A model generated the notes under the pieces. It was not told the origin of the DNA, ran no database searches, and saw only the letters and a program-made list of their open reading frames with translations. From assembly GCA_900541935.1 (NCBI GenBank), contig UQLZ01000012.1:1-51660 (forward strand): 51,660 nt of DNA, read 5' to 3'. Within the stretch, counting starts at the first letter, position 1; every line of letters starts with the position of its first letter. Shown piece by piece: positions 8,400 to 17,961 of the stretch. The DNA is from an uncultured Prevotellaceae bacterium (lineage in GTDB: Bacteria; Bacteroidota; Bacteroidia; Bacteroidales; Muribaculaceae). The position numbers were made by a program, and so were the translations under genes.

Positions 8400-8431
8400 G
8401 CAAGTTACCATTAAATTGGTATATAACCAAA
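8400..8431 (-). promoter_or_regulatory. Promoter and candidate operator of the S24 repressor
   Basis: On the minus strand TTTG (8428-8431) is followed, 20 bases later, by TAACTTGC (8400-8407), close to TAnnTTTG. Within it lies the palindrome TACCATTAAATTGGTA (8406-8421; arms TACCA/TGGTA), which overlaps the -7 box. A TTACCA half-site recurs at 8435-8440. Binding there would block RNA polymerase, as expected for an autorepressor. Confidence 0.7.
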
Positions 8432-8461
8432 GAAATTACCACATTATATAAAATTAGCACC

Positions 8462-8502
8462 AAAAAAAGAGTCACATTACCCAAAAGATAATGCGACCCT
8501 TT
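8462..8502 (-). terminator. Rho-independent terminator after DUF5723 gene
   Basis: Read on the minus strand, a 14-pair stem (8489-8502 with 8466-8479, two G-U pairs) is followed by a run of T from 8468 down to 8462. It ends the 11646-to-8547 transcript just before the S24 promoter. Confidence 0.85.
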
Positions 8503-8546
8503 AAGGTGTATTTAAGGAATTTCTATTCAAGAGCCCCTAAGATATT

Positions 8547-9920
8547 TTATTTACCGTGACGGAATGTAGCAGAAAAACCAAGTACAAAATTTACTTTTGC
8601 TGTACTAACGGGTATTCCTTGCTTGCCATACTTGAACGGGATATAATCCGCTCCCAAGAAGAAATTAAATCCTTTAGGGCAGAAATTAAGCAGAACGCCT
8701 GCTGAATGCCCGAAATTTGATGTTGAACCATTGATAGTTGCATGGAACCATGAGGCTGGACGGAAATTAACAGAAGCCATTAGTTCTGTCCATTTTCTCG
8801 GCTTTCCAAGACGCGTTGACGAGAGCAAGCCAAAACCGATTTTATTATTTAAAATGCTATACTCCGCACCAATATTCAAAGTTGTTGCCAACGATTGTGT
8901 ACTCTTTGCTTTTTCCTCATTCTGGAAGCGGATAAGTTTCTTCAAATCCTCCTCCAACTGGTCCGCTTCCTGGTCAAGAGCCGACTCGCCTGTAATAGGG
9001 TCATCTTCAGCACCAATATGGTGAAAACCGTCATATACGAAAGCGTCAGGATTAACTGTTGCATTTGCTCCCTTCCACGAGATAAAGCCAATATCAGTCA
9101 ATGATGCAGATAAAGTCAAATTGTCAAGCAAGTCGTACGAAGCACCGAGGTCAATGCCTATACCATTACCAGAAACACCGATAGTTCCGAAATCAATATT
9201 ATCTATTTCTCCATTACCTTTGTATGCTATATCTATAGCATCGGTTGTAAACATACTACCAGCTTCACGAAGGACCCACCTGTCTTCTGACATCTGAACA
9301 TTTATATTCTCAACCAAAGCATCGGCACGTCCCAAACCTGCTATATATTTAAACTTAGCACCGATACGCAACTTTTCCGTTAACTGATGCGAATGCCCCA
9401 ACGCCAACTCTACATAATTGGTTGACGTCAATCGCAAATCATTTATATCATAAACAGTTGGCCCACCGTTTACCTGACCGATTTTTGCAAATTCAAAAAG
9501 TTCGTATGGCAAAACAGCACTTGTATGCGAGCGCACTCCAATATTAAAAGTATTAAAACCGCCCCAAGCCTTAAAACCGAACGATATAACGTCAAGGTTT
9601 ATATTTGCCTCAATTGCATTTCTGCTTTTAAGTCGGCCAAGAAACTCTTCACTCGAAACAGAACTATTCAATCCGGTAACAAGTTCTCCATTACGGGGGA
9701 AAAGGAAATCATCTATCCCAACGTTTGAATTCGCACCAATCTGGAAATTTCCCAACGCAGGAATGCTGACGTAATTGAAGCCAGGCGTAAACGCAGGGTT
9801 GAGCAAATGACGGTTCGGCATATTATCCATAAAGTACGCCGAATGCGGTGCCTGAGCAAAAGCCGACATGGCAAACACAACAGACACAAGCGACAGTATA
9901 TATTTTAAATTTTTATTCAT
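8547..9920 (-). CDS. DUF5723-type outer-membrane beta-barrel protein
   Basis: The 457-residue protein has a signal peptide (MNKNLKYILSLVSVVFAMSAFAQ). The mature start contains HLLNPAFTPGFNYVSIPALG, typical of PorV-like/DUF5723 proteins, followed by alternating amphipathic strands rich in G, N and aromatics (for example LALGHSHQLTEKLRIGAKFKY). The last strand ends in FSATFRHGK. A membrane beta-barrel is the best reading, and the function is unknown. It lies 14 bases after the broken lipoprotein gene and was probably expressed with it as a barrel-lipoprotein pair. Confidence 0.85.
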   Translation of the reverse strand: MNKNLKYILSLVSVVFAMSAFAQAPHSAYFMDNMPNRHLLNPAFTPGFNYVSIPALGNFQIGANSNVGIDDFLFPRNGELVTGLNSSVSSEEFLGRLKSRNAIEANINLDVISFGFKAWGGFNTFNIGVRSHTSAVLPYELFEFAKIGQVNGGPTVYDINDLRLTSTNYVELALGHSHQLTEKLRIGAKFKYIAGLGRADALVENINVQMSEDRWVLREAGSMFTTDAIDIAYKGNGEIDNIDFGTIGVSGNGIGIDLGASYDLLDNLTLSASLTDIGFISWKGANATVNPDAFVYDGFHHIGAEDDPITGESALDQEADQLEEDLKKLIRFQNEEKAKSTQSLATTLNIGAEYSILNNKIGFGLLSSTRLGKPRKWTELMASVNFRPASWFHATINGSTSNFGHSAGVLLNFCPKGFNFFLGADYIPFKYGKQGIPVSTAKVNFVLGFSATFRHGK

Positions 9921-9934
9921 CTCTAATAAAATCT

Positions 9935-11646
9935 TTATTTATCTTCCCTAATATCAACTCCATTCGGCAACTTTGCCCTCATTTTCAAATAAAGATACTG
10001 CGCCGGTTTAAGCACTATTGACCCAACATTGGAATTGCCATCTACTTTCAACTCTATCTTGTCAAGACTTTCCAAAGCCCCAGGCTTCAACTCCCTAAAC
10101 GCAATATGCTTAGGCTGTGAAGGAGCATTCTCATAACCTGGGTCAAGAGAAATTTTTTCAGTATATTCAAGAACAGACGACATATCATTACCATAAATGT
10201 CAACAGGTAAAATATCAACATCCAAAGCAAGAGGAATGGTACTAAAGATATCTGCATACACCTCCATAGCCGGCACCTTATCGGCAATATCTGAAAGGTC
10301 TGACTCAAATTATCTATCTCCTCACGATAAATTATGTGCGATCCTGCTCCCAAATCAAAAGGAACATCAACGACATAATTAGCCTGAGAATTATACGACT
10401 TGCCCAATTCAAAGAAATGCTCTTGCGACTTGTCAACGTCAATGCTTGTGCGGATTGAAACTGTCAAAGGAATCTTTCCAACAATCTTGTTTAGATTATC
10501 AACAATAACCCTATCGTAGCCTTGCGGAATCGCCAATGTCTGTGAATTTGTAACGTATAAGCGAGAAACCGACGGAATACCATAATCAATAGCCTTGGCT
10601 ACTTTAATAGGCACAGCAACCTGCTGGTTTATAGGGTTTCCTGCCTTATCTTGAGCGGTCAACAAAAGTTGAGCATCAAAAGGCACACCAACAGGATTAG
10701 TAACCTCCACAGCAAAACCGACGATATTGGCATTAACGTCTGTTTTTCCATCCATAAGTGCCTCAGGCAAGTTTCGCAAAAGGATTTCGCTATCTGAGAT
10801 AGCAATATTTGTATTTATCGTACCTTTTATCCTTGAAACGTAAAAATCTGGGATTTCGAAAGAAACTGTCAACTTGAAATCACTGAAATCGTTGGAGGCA
10901 ACTCCTTCTCCTACAGCCGCCAACTCTCCATCGAAACTCATTTCACTAACAAAGTGCAACTTACCGTCAACAACCTTAGGAATTCTCTTCAATCCGGTAA
11001 TCTCAAGAGGAATACGCATATCGCCAAGTGCATCAAATTGCCTGGTAAAACTAAGCACATTTGTAGCATAATCTAAACCTTCTATCCCCGGCGAAAAAAC
11101 AAGCGCCTTAGGCAAGTGTATCGTAAAGTTCTCCACTCTAAGGTCACGCAATTTGGCAAAAGCAGCAGGATTGGCAAGGCTCAAATCCAAAACGAGCTCG
11201 GTGCGAATAGGCTCAATCTCGATAGCAGAAAGGCTCTCTACCTCAGTTGGAACTTCCTCATACTGGTCAATAGTCATTACCTCAGAAAAAGGCAAAGAAA
11301 TTGGCAAAAACTCTATTGGCTCACTACCAATACCACCAACGCTTAAATCTGTAACAACAGGATCTGGATTTAATCCAACAATATGAATGCGGTCTACTTT
11401 CGCAATATTCATATTCATCGAACCACTACTTTGAAGCGCATAAGCACCATTTTCATCAACCTTTAAATTTCCCGACAATTCAATCGCTCTCTCCAATCTC
11501 AAAGTATCAGTTGTTCCGACTGGTAACGACATGCTTCCCCCTACAGTAATATCAGTAGAAACATTCGACAAATCATAAGTCTCATCACATGCACTTACAC
11601 TTACCAACCCCGCAACAGAAACTAACACAAATGCGACTTTTTGCAT
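9935..11646 (-). pseudogene. Large surface lipoprotein, interrupted by a one-base frameshift
   Basis: From the ATG at 11646 the reading frame begins with a lipoprotein signal (MQKVAFVLVSVAGLVSVSAC, lipobox SVSAC). It continues as a beta-rich protein in one frame to about 10310, then in the -1 frame to the stop at 9935. The junction is a TTT run (AAA at 10307-10309 on plus): adding one T gives DNFESDLSDIADKVPAMEV and one continuous 570-codon frame. Without it the first frame runs into an out-of-phase tail. No known domain is recognised. It is the first gene of a unit with the DUF5723 barrel. The break may be a sequencing error or a real mutation. Confidence 0.85.
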
Positions 11647-11707
11647 AAATTTCTGACACAAATCATAAAATGTTTAAAAAATTAATAACTTTTTTCAAAT
11701 TTGGGTG

Positions 11708-11739
11708 CAAAGTTATTAATTTTCCGAGAAATATACAAA
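11708..11739 (-). promoter_or_regulatory. Near-perfect Bacteroidota promoter
   Basis: On the minus strand TTTG (11736-11739), 20 bases, then TAACTTTG (11708-11715) matches the TTTG-N20-TAnnTTTG consensus exactly. It precedes the lipoprotein ATG at 11646 by about 60 bases. Confidence 0.85.
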
Positions 11740-11782
11740 GAAACTTATAAGAATAAAATAAAAATTCAAAAACAATAATATA

Positions 11783-11816
11783 AAAGAGGCCACGCATAAG
11801 CGCAGCCTCTTTAAAA
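11783..11816 (-). terminator. Rho-independent terminator after susD
   Basis: On the minus strand AAAGAGGCTGCGC, loop TTAT, then GCGTGGCCTCTTTT forms a 13-pair stem with two G-U pairs and a short T-run. It lies 19 bases past the susD stop. Confidence 0.85.
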
Positions 11817-11834
11817 AGTTTAAGCTTGAACTAA

Positions 11835-13538
11835 CTATTTCCAACCAGGGTTTTGATCTTTACTACCACTATTATCAAGTTGTTCTGAAGGTAGTGGGAA
11901 GAAATAATATTTCTTGTCAAACTTACGAGTTGCCTTGCAAGCAACGATATAACCGTTTTCTGTTTCGCCACTCCAATTGATACCTGTCAAGTTTGCTCCA
12001 CGGTTAATGTTTGGATACTTTTCGCTATCAAACTTGTCAAGTTGGTGCCAGCGAACCATATCCCAGTAACGATACCAGTTATCAAGCATCAATTCGCAAC
12101 GGCGGCAACGACGAATTTCCCAAATAAGGTCACTTACGTTATGATTATTTGCCGGGTCATGAGCCGGAGTCATTGTCAAACCAGGAAGACCACCACGAGC
12201 CAGCAATTTGTTAACTGTTGCTTCAAGATCTGTACCATTAATAGTACCAAGTTCAGCCTTTGCTTCTGCATCATTCAAATAAATAATCGCAAGCCAGAAG
12301 ATTGGAGCATCTGTATAAGCAGTACCGATATTTTGGCGATAGTGAACAGCAGTCTCATCATCGCCCAACAAATCTGAATAGAACTTCTTGATTGTATAAC
12401 CAGTTGAAGAAGTCATTTCTGCAAGACCAAGTTCCGGTGCACGAGAGTATCCATAATCCTTAACTGCAACATAAGGGTCAATCAAAACGCTTAAACGCTT
12501 GTCACGTTGAGAAAGCATCTTCTCGATTGACAATTTACCGTTCTTGATTTCTACTTTATCATCTGTATCCATAGTAGTAGTAGCAAGAGGCTTACCATCG
12601 AGGAACAAGAAGGCATCAATAGCATCTTTAGTGATACCAAATTGTATAGAAGAACCTGTAGTGTAGTCAACAGTTGAGTGACCTTGAACATCTTTAGCAT
12701 AGTTACGCCAGAAAATAACTTCCTTATTTGTTGAAAGGTCTATTGAATTGTAAACATCTCCATAGTTCTCTGAGAGAGAATATTTACCCATCAAAACCTT
12801 ATTAACTTCTACACACTTTTGTAAATATGCTTTAGATCTTGCTTCATCCGGACCCTTACCTGCATTGTCTTGAGCATTGCGATATTTGCAATAAGTACCT
12901 TCATATAAGCAAACATCTGACAAAATAGCACGAGCCAAATCCTTACTAAATTCGTTTGCAGCACTTTCTGCCGTAATATTTGTTATTGCATATTCCAAAT
13001 CCTTAACAATGTTGTCCACAACGACATCACGATCAGTCCGTTCTCCATAAACTGTTGGATCATTTGTGTCCTTTACAACTGATTCTTGCCACTGAACATT
13101 GCCAAAATAGCGAACCAATTGCCAGTATTCCCATGCTCTATAAAGACGGGCTATGCCAATAAAGTTCTCTTTTTGTGGACTTTGAATTGTTGAGCCCTCC
13201 AATCCATTCAAAGCATAGTTAGCACGGCGCACTTCTGTAAAGGATGCTGACCAATATGAGTTAGTACCTGGCTCCGAAGTAAAGTACCAGTCGTCAAAGT
13301 CTGCATCTGCTTGGTCATCTCCAACACTCTTGAAATAAGACCATCCTTTAATATCGCCATGTCCATAGCCCGTAAAGTCAACATAGAATTTATTAACGTA
13401 AGTCTGAACGTTACTTGCACTATTCCAAAATTCCGGGTTGTTAACAAACTCGTCACGTGGAGACATGTCGAGAAAATCGTTACAGCCTGTAAGGAACATT
13501 GCTGATGCGGCTAAAGCGCATATAATTGATTTTTTCAT
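11835..13538 (-). CDS. SusD/RagB-family nutrient-binding lipoprotein
   Basis: The 567-residue protein has a lipoprotein signal (MKKSIICALAASAMFLTGC), so it should be lipid-anchored at the cell surface. Family traits include NDFLDMSPRDEF after the cysteine, TPR-like helices (RRANYALNGLEG, ARLYRAWEYWQLVRYFG) and the late RRCRRCELMLDNWYRYWDMVRW followed by KKYYFFPLPSEQLD. SusD proteins bind oligosaccharides or other polymers and cap the SusC channel. It starts 20 bases after susC. No hydrolase follows, so the ligand cannot be read from context. Confidence 0.95.
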   Translation of the reverse strand: MKKSIICALAASAMFLTGCNDFLDMSPRDEFVNNPEFWNSASNVQTYVNKFYVDFTGYGHGDIKGWSYFKSVGDDQADADFDDWYFTSEPGTNSYWSASFTEVRRANYALNGLEGSTIQSPQKENFIGIARLYRAWEYWQLVRYFGNVQWQESVVKDTNDPTVYGERTDRDVVVDNIVKDLEYAITNITAESAANEFSKDLARAILSDVCLYEGTYCKYRNAQDNAGKGPDEARSKAYLQKCVEVNKVLMGKYSLSENYGDVYNSIDLSTNKEVIFWRNYAKDVQGHSTVDYTTGSSIQFGITKDAIDAFLFLDGKPLATTTMDTDDKVEIKNGKLSIEKMLSQRDKRLSVLIDPYVAVKDYGYSRAPELGLAEMTSSTGYTIKKFYSDLLGDDETAVHYRQNIGTAYTDAPIFWLAIIYLNDAEAKAELGTINGTDLEATVNKLLARGGLPGLTMTPAHDPANNHNVSDLIWEIRRCRRCELMLDNWYRYWDMVRWHQLDKFDSEKYPNINRGANLTGINWSGETENGYIVACKATRKFDKKYYFFPLPSEQLDNSGSKDQNPGWK

Positions 13539-13558
13539 AATTTCTAAAATTTAATCGT

Positions 13559-16500
13559 TTAGAATGTTAATTGAAGACCAAATGACCAACTTCTTGTTAC
13601 AGGGTATGTACGACCCCATACACCATTACCATAACCACCTTGACCTGCATTCATTTCCGGGTCAACAGGGAGGTCACCACTACCTTTGTGAAGCAAGCAG
13701 AGGTTATCAACGCTCGCATAAAGTCTCAACTTTTCAATATAAGCCTTCTTTGTCCATTCTGTTGGCAATGTATAACCAAGAGTAATATTCTTCAAACGAA
13801 GGTATGACATATCAACCAAGTATTTTGTCTGAGGGTAGTAGTTATGTTCGCCACCTTGACCTGCAAGACCCTTAACATTACCAGCAGCCTCATTACCTGG
13901 GTACAAGCATGGGAAATCATTATCTTCACTAATGTTAATAATTCCGTTAGCCGGGTCATAAACATTATACTTAACTTGGTTAGCATAGATAGCAACGTCA
14001 GCATCACGCATCATCGGGAATACGAAAGAAGACTGAGTCCACATATCACGCTTGCCTACACCTTGGAAGAAGAAGTCAAAGTCAAGACCTTTCCAAGCAC
14101 CACCTATGTGGAAACTGTATTCATAGCGAGGAAGTTGGTTACCAATAACCTTCAAGTCACCTGTATTGCCAACTGAACCAACAGCAATTTCGTTACCATT
14201 AGCGTCTTTCTTACCAGGGACACCGCCTGTAATTACACCATCACCATCCAAATCCTTGAACTTGATGTCACCAGGACCATATACGAAGTTATCTGTTTGA
14301 ATACCTACCTGTGATGCTACACCAGGAGCATAACCTGTTATATTGCCATCCTTATCGTATGTAAAGTCATCTACTGTGAAATAGCGGTCTGTTTCAAAGC
14401 CCCAGATATCTCCCCAATTTTGACCAGCATAAGCATGAGTTGGATCGCATGGATGACCAACTTGGCGAGAGTCGTTACTCCACTTTACAACCTTAACCTT
14501 AGCATCACCAATATTAAAGTTTGCATACAAACTCAAGTCCTTAGTAAATTGGCGACGAAGTTGCAAAGAAAGTTCCCAACCGCGAGAGCGAAGTTGACCT
14601 GCATTTGTGAGAGGAGTCTCAGCACCAACAGAAGAAGGAAGAGCCTTACCAGGAGCAAGCATATCCTTAGTATCACGTTGGAACCAGTCAAAACCAAGAA
14701 CGATTTGATCATTGAACAAACCAAGGTCAAGACCTATGTCAAGAGTTGAAATACGCTCCCAAGTCAAAGATGTTGATACCCATTGTGGCATATCGAATTG
14801 GTTAACTTTGTTACCTTTTGAATCCAACCAATATACTTTACTTTGTGCTACAGGAGCAATCTTTTCAACAAACATCCAATCACCAATAGCCTCATTACCA
14901 ATTTCACCATAAGAAGCACGGATCTTAGCGTTATCCACAACATGCTTGATTGGCTCGAAGAATGATTCCTCACTGATACGATAACCAAGAGAACCAGAAG
15001 GGAAGAATGCCCAGTGGTCATTTGTTGGGAAACGAGAAGAACCATCATAACGTCCGTTTAACTCAAACAAGTACTTGCCCTTATAGTCATAATTGATACG
15101 GCCAAAGTAACCGGCAGAAGCACGGTCATTAGCAGCAGAGTTGATAGCCCATTTAGCAGGGTCACCGTATGTCAAATCAAGGTCTGGCATAGTCGGGTCA
15201 TACAATTTTGGACGCTCTGCATAGAAATAATCGTAAGTATATTTTTCAGCGTTAACACCTAACATAACATTCAAGTTATGAGCCTCATTCCATGTATGAT
15301 TATAGTTTGCATAAGCATTGACTGTCCATGTATTTGACTTGCTATTGTCTCTCCATGTATTTGAATTGCTTTCTGTAACAATGTAAGTTGGAGTAGTACC
15401 CAACCAGTTGTAACCATAAACTGGAACATCAGCACTCCTTGAGTTCATGTTAGCAATTTCGTATGAGAAGTCAGCATTAACAGTCAAGTCCTTAGTTATA
15501 TTAGCCTTTGCAAATGCTGTCATTCTAACAACGTCACGGTTAATGACCTTGCGGGAAGCCTGCTTTTGCATTGCGATAACACGGAAGTCATAACCGTCAA
15601 TAGTACCTGATGGGATAAAGAAAGAACCCCAACGCCAGATATACTGGTATGGGTAGTTATATGAATCTGCCTTTGAGAACTGACGACGTGAGAATGATAC
15701 ACGAGTACCGAATGTCAACCAGTCGGTAACATCTGTCTGCATATTGAACTGTGCATTCCATCTCTTTCTTGTACTTGGGTTGAAAGTCATCAAGTCATCC
15801 TTAGTATTAAAGCCGAACGAGCCATAATATGTAGTTCTACCGCTTGAACCGCTCAAAGAAACATTATGGTTCATTGAAGGAGCAGCATTATTATACCAAA
15901 TGTCTTGCAAATCATAATCAGCATAATACATCGGCTGACCACCTATAAATCGATAGTCACCAACGTTGTTTTCATCAACGTATGGACGCATAGGACCGTA
16001 TCCTCTCTTCCCTCCAGGGTTCTGCTGCTGCCATTTTTCTGCATACGGGAGCAATTTATCAAAGTACATACCGAAAAGTTCAACTGCTCCAGCTCCAGCT
16101 CTTGCCTTTGCCATCATTGAAGACTTCAACTGAGTAGGAACATCTGGGAAGTCTGGCAAATAAGTTGCCTGATCCCATGCAAAGTTTGCATTATAATTAA
16201 CTTTAACGCTATCACCTTTCTTTCCAGACTTTGTAGTCACCAATACCACACCAAAAGCAGCACGAGCACCATAGATTGATGAAGATGCGGCATCCTTCAA
16301 AACAGAAATAGAAGCAATGTCTGAACCGTTAACGACTGAAAGGTCCTCTACCGGAACGCCATCAACAACAATAAGAGGTGCTGATTTCTGGTCATTACTC
16401 AAAGTACCCAATCCACGGATTGATATAGAAGCGTCACTATTCAAGTCACCACTATTGCTCATGATAGTCAAGCCCGGGACAGAACCTTGCAAAGCCTTTG

Positions 16501-16987
16501 TAACATCAGCCTCAGGTCTTGAACCGATTGCCTTGTCCATATCAACAGTAGCTACAGCTCCTGTTAGGTTAACTTTTTTCTGTTGACCGTAACCAACAAC
16601 TACCAATTCTTCAAGAAGAGCATTATCTTCCATCAAAACAACTTCCATATTGGAAGAAGCCTTCACCGTTTTAGAGCCGTAACCAAGATACGAAATCTGA
16701 AGAGTCGCTCCAGGTGCAGCTTTAAAAGAGAACTTACCATCCAAGTCAGTTGAAACGCCTCTTGTCGTACCTTTTTCAACAACGCTGGCCCCGATAATAG
16801 GATTTCCAGCCTCATCCTTTACGACACCAGAGACAGTAGCAGTTGCCTTAGAGGTAGCCACAACTTGCGGAATAGGAGCAGCGCTAACCTCGCTTGCACC
16901 CATACAGCCTAACAAACACATTGCAACAGATGCCGTTGCAATAAATTTCCGATTCGAAAATTTCTTTCGTTCAGCAAATTTGTCCAT
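13559..16987 (-). CDS. SusC/RagA-family TonB-dependent outer-membrane transporter
   Basis: This 1142-residue protein imports the ligand captured by its SusD partner, using TonB energy. After an unusually extended N-terminus with a signal peptide (about residues 1-36) come a carboxypeptidase-D-like regulatory domain (about 48-125, VSGVVKDEAGNPIIGASVVEKGTT), the SusC-type motif LEELVVVGYGQQKK, a plug domain (VPGLTIMSN, SIRGLGTLS, VLKDAASSSIYGARA) and a 22-strand-type barrel ending in RSWSFGLQLTF. No ECF sigma, anti-sigma, hybrid two-component regulator or enzyme adjoins it. A strong promoter and a structured leader lie upstream. Confidence 0.97.
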   Translation of the reverse strand: MDKFAERKKFSNRKFIATASVAMCLLGCMGASEVSAAPIPQVVATSKATATVSGVVKDEAGNPIIGASVVEKGTTRGVSTDLDGKFSFKAAPGATLQISYLGYGSKTVKASSNMEVVLMEDNALLEELVVVGYGQQKKVNLTGAVATVDMDKAIGSRPEADVTKALQGSVPGLTIMSNSGDLNSDASISIRGLGTLSNDQKSAPLIVVDGVPVEDLSVVNGSDIASISVLKDAASSSIYGARAAFGVVLVTTKSGKKGDSVKVNYNANFAWDQATYLPDFPDVPTQLKSSMMAKARAGAGAVELFGMYFDKLLPYAEKWQQQNPGGKRGYGPMRPYVDENNVGDYRFIGGQPMYYADYDLQDIWYNNAAPSMNHNVSLSGSSGRTTYYGSFGFNTKDDLMTFNPSTRKRWNAQFNMQTDVTDWLTFGTRVSFSRRQFSKADSYNYPYQYIWRWGSFFIPSGTIDGYDFRVIAMQKQASRKVINRDVVRMTAFAKANITKDLTVNADFSYEIANMNSRSADVPVYGYNWLGTTPTYIVTESNSNTWRDNSKSNTWTVNAYANYNHTWNEAHNLNVMLGVNAEKYTYDYFYAERPKLYDPTMPDLDLTYGDPAKWAINSAANDRASAGYFGRINYDYKGKYLFELNGRYDGSSRFPTNDHWAFFPSGSLGYRISEESFFEPIKHVVDNAKIRASYGEIGNEAIGDWMFVEKIAPVAQSKVYWLDSKGNKVNQFDMPQWVSTSLTWERISTLDIGLDLGLFNDQIVLGFDWFQRDTKDMLAPGKALPSSVGAETPLTNAGQLRSRGWELSLQLRRQFTKDLSLYANFNIGDAKVKVVKWSNDSRQVGHPCDPTHAYAGQNWGDIWGFETDRYFTVDDFTYDKDGNITGYAPGVASQVGIQTDNFVYGPGDIKFKDLDGDGVITGGVPGKKDANGNEIAVGSVGNTGDLKVIGNQLPRYEYSFHIGGAWKGLDFDFFFQGVGKRDMWTQSSFVFPMMRDADVAIYANQVKYNVYDPANGIINISEDNDFPCLYPGNEAAGNVKGLAGQGGEHNYYPQTKYLVDMSYLRLKNITLGYTLPTEWTKKAYIEKLRLYASVDNLCLLHKGSGDLPVDPEMNAGQGGYGNGVWGRTYPVTRSWSFGLQLTF

Positions 16988-17047
16988 AGTGATCCAAGAT
17001 TAAACTTATTTATTTGTTTATTTTTGTTAATTTCACCATATTTCCCC

Positions 17048-17097
17048 GCACCTTCTGTCTTTTGTGTTTTTTAACATAAAAACACCCTTATTGGTGC
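17048..17097 (-). promoter_or_regulatory. Structured leader of susC mRNA
   Basis: Between the promoter and the susC ATG (a leader of roughly 110 bases) two nested inverted repeats occur. The outer pair is GCACC (17048-17052) with GGTGC (17093-17097). The inner pair is GTGTTTTT (17064-17071) with AAAAACAC (17078-17085). They could form a stable RNA structure, but no known riboswitch class is recognised. Confidence 0.4.
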
Positions 17098-17107
17098 AAT
17101 CGTTGTA

Positions 17108-17139
17108 CAAAAATACGACACTTACTCTACATAAACAAA
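17108..17139 (-). promoter_or_regulatory. Perfect Bacteroidota promoter of susC-susD
   Basis: On the minus strand TTTG (17136-17139), exactly 20 bases, then TATTTTTG (17108-17115) fits TTTG-N20-TAnnTTTG with no mismatch. The stretch from 16988 to 17330 otherwise holds only the leader and AT-rich sequence. Confidence 0.85.
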
Positions 17140-17330
17140 CTTTTTATATACTTTTCTAAACAACTTCTAAACAACTTTTAAAACATTGTTGTATAAAAGT
17201 GTTACATAATTATGTTTTTCAACATAATACTCTTTGCTTTTATTAACAAAATTGACTTCTGTACCAGGCAAATAAACAATGACCACAAAACACTAAGAAC
17301 ATTTCATTAAATAAAAGCAACAGCATAAAA

Positions 17331-17362
17331 TTTGACAAAGACACACAAAAAATATAATTTTG
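17331..17362 (+). promoter_or_regulatory. Perfect Bacteroidota promoter of xpt
   Basis: TTTG (17331-17334), 20 bases, then TAATTTTG (17355-17362). The ATG is only 15 bases past the -7 box, so the leader is very short and leaves no room for a purine riboswitch. Confidence 0.85.
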
Positions 17363-17376
17363 CAAAAACTATAATA

Positions 17377-17946
17377 ATGGAAAAACTAATTGACAGAATA
17401 ATGCAGGACGGCCGCTCTCTGCCTGGCGGAATCTTGAAAGTTGACAGTTTTCTCAACCACCAACTTGACCCGAACTTAATGTTCGACATAGCACAGGAAT
17501 TCAAAAAACGCTTTTCGAACATTAAATTCAACAAAATCGTAACCATCGAAGCAAGCGGCATCGCCCCAGCAATAATGATGGGCTACATTCTACAACTCCC
17601 GGTCGTTTTCATCAAGAAGAAGCAACCAAAGACGATGGAAGGCATGCTGATTTCTGAAGTTCACTCTTTTACCAAAGACAGAAAGTACACAGTCTGCATC
17701 AGCAACAACTTTCTGACAGCAAACGATCATGTCATTTTTATTGACGACTTCCTTGCTTACGGCAACGCAGCATTGGGCATGATTGACCTTGCAAAACAGG
17801 CTGGTGCAACAATTGAAGGTATGGGATTTATCATTGAGAAAGGCTTTCAAGGTGGTGGTGACAAACTTAGAGAAATGGGTTATAACGTTCAAAGCCTTGC
17901 CATCATTGACAGTCTCGACGACTGCAAGATAACTTTAAGAAAGTAA
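17377..17946 (+). CDS. xpt: Xanthine phosphoribosyltransferase
   Basis: Xpt converts xanthine and PRPP to XMP for purine salvage. From the ATG at 17377 the protein is 189 residues, starting MEKLIDRIMQDGRSLPGGIL, the normal family start. An in-frame ATG 45 bases upstream falls between the two promoter boxes and is rejected. The motifs are EASGIAPAIMMGYIL, the KKKQPKTM loop and the PRPP-binding VIFIDDFLAYGNAALG (about residues 126-141). It is transcribed alone, divergent from susC. The nearby SusCD system shows no evident link to purines. Confidence 0.93.
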   Translation: MEKLIDRIMQDGRSLPGGILKVDSFLNHQLDPNLMFDIAQEFKKRFSNIKFNKIVTIEASGIAPAIMMGYILQLPVVFIKKKQPKTMEGMLISEVHSFTKDRKYTVCISNNFLTANDHVIFIDDFLAYGNAALGMIDLAKQAGATIEGMGFIIEKGFQGGGDKLREMGYNVQSLAIIDSLDDCKITLRK

Positions 17947-17961
17947 TTCACAACCCATTAT

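Noticed and set aside
10295..10320. Programmed -1 frameshift at the lipoprotein break
   Set aside because: The heptamer T AAT TTG does not allow both tRNAs to re-pair in the -1 frame, and I see no downstream stimulatory hairpin. A sequencing error or mutation is simpler.
10197..10382. Plus-strand frames opposite the lipoprotein, susC, AsmA and GH3 genes
   Set aside because: They are antisense to well-supported genes, lack promoters and show no protein family traits.
17019..17026. Plus-strand promoter TATTTTTG inside the susC leader (antisense RNA)
   Set aside because: It matches the -7 box but has no TTTG at -33, and the region is very AT-rich, so chance is enough.
17363..17376. Purine riboswitch before xpt
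   Set aside because: The -7 box is only 15 bases from the ATG, too short for an aptamer.
17332..17376. Upstream in-frame start of xpt
   Set aside because: It lies between the -33 and -7 promoter boxes, and the extra 15 residues are not family-like.
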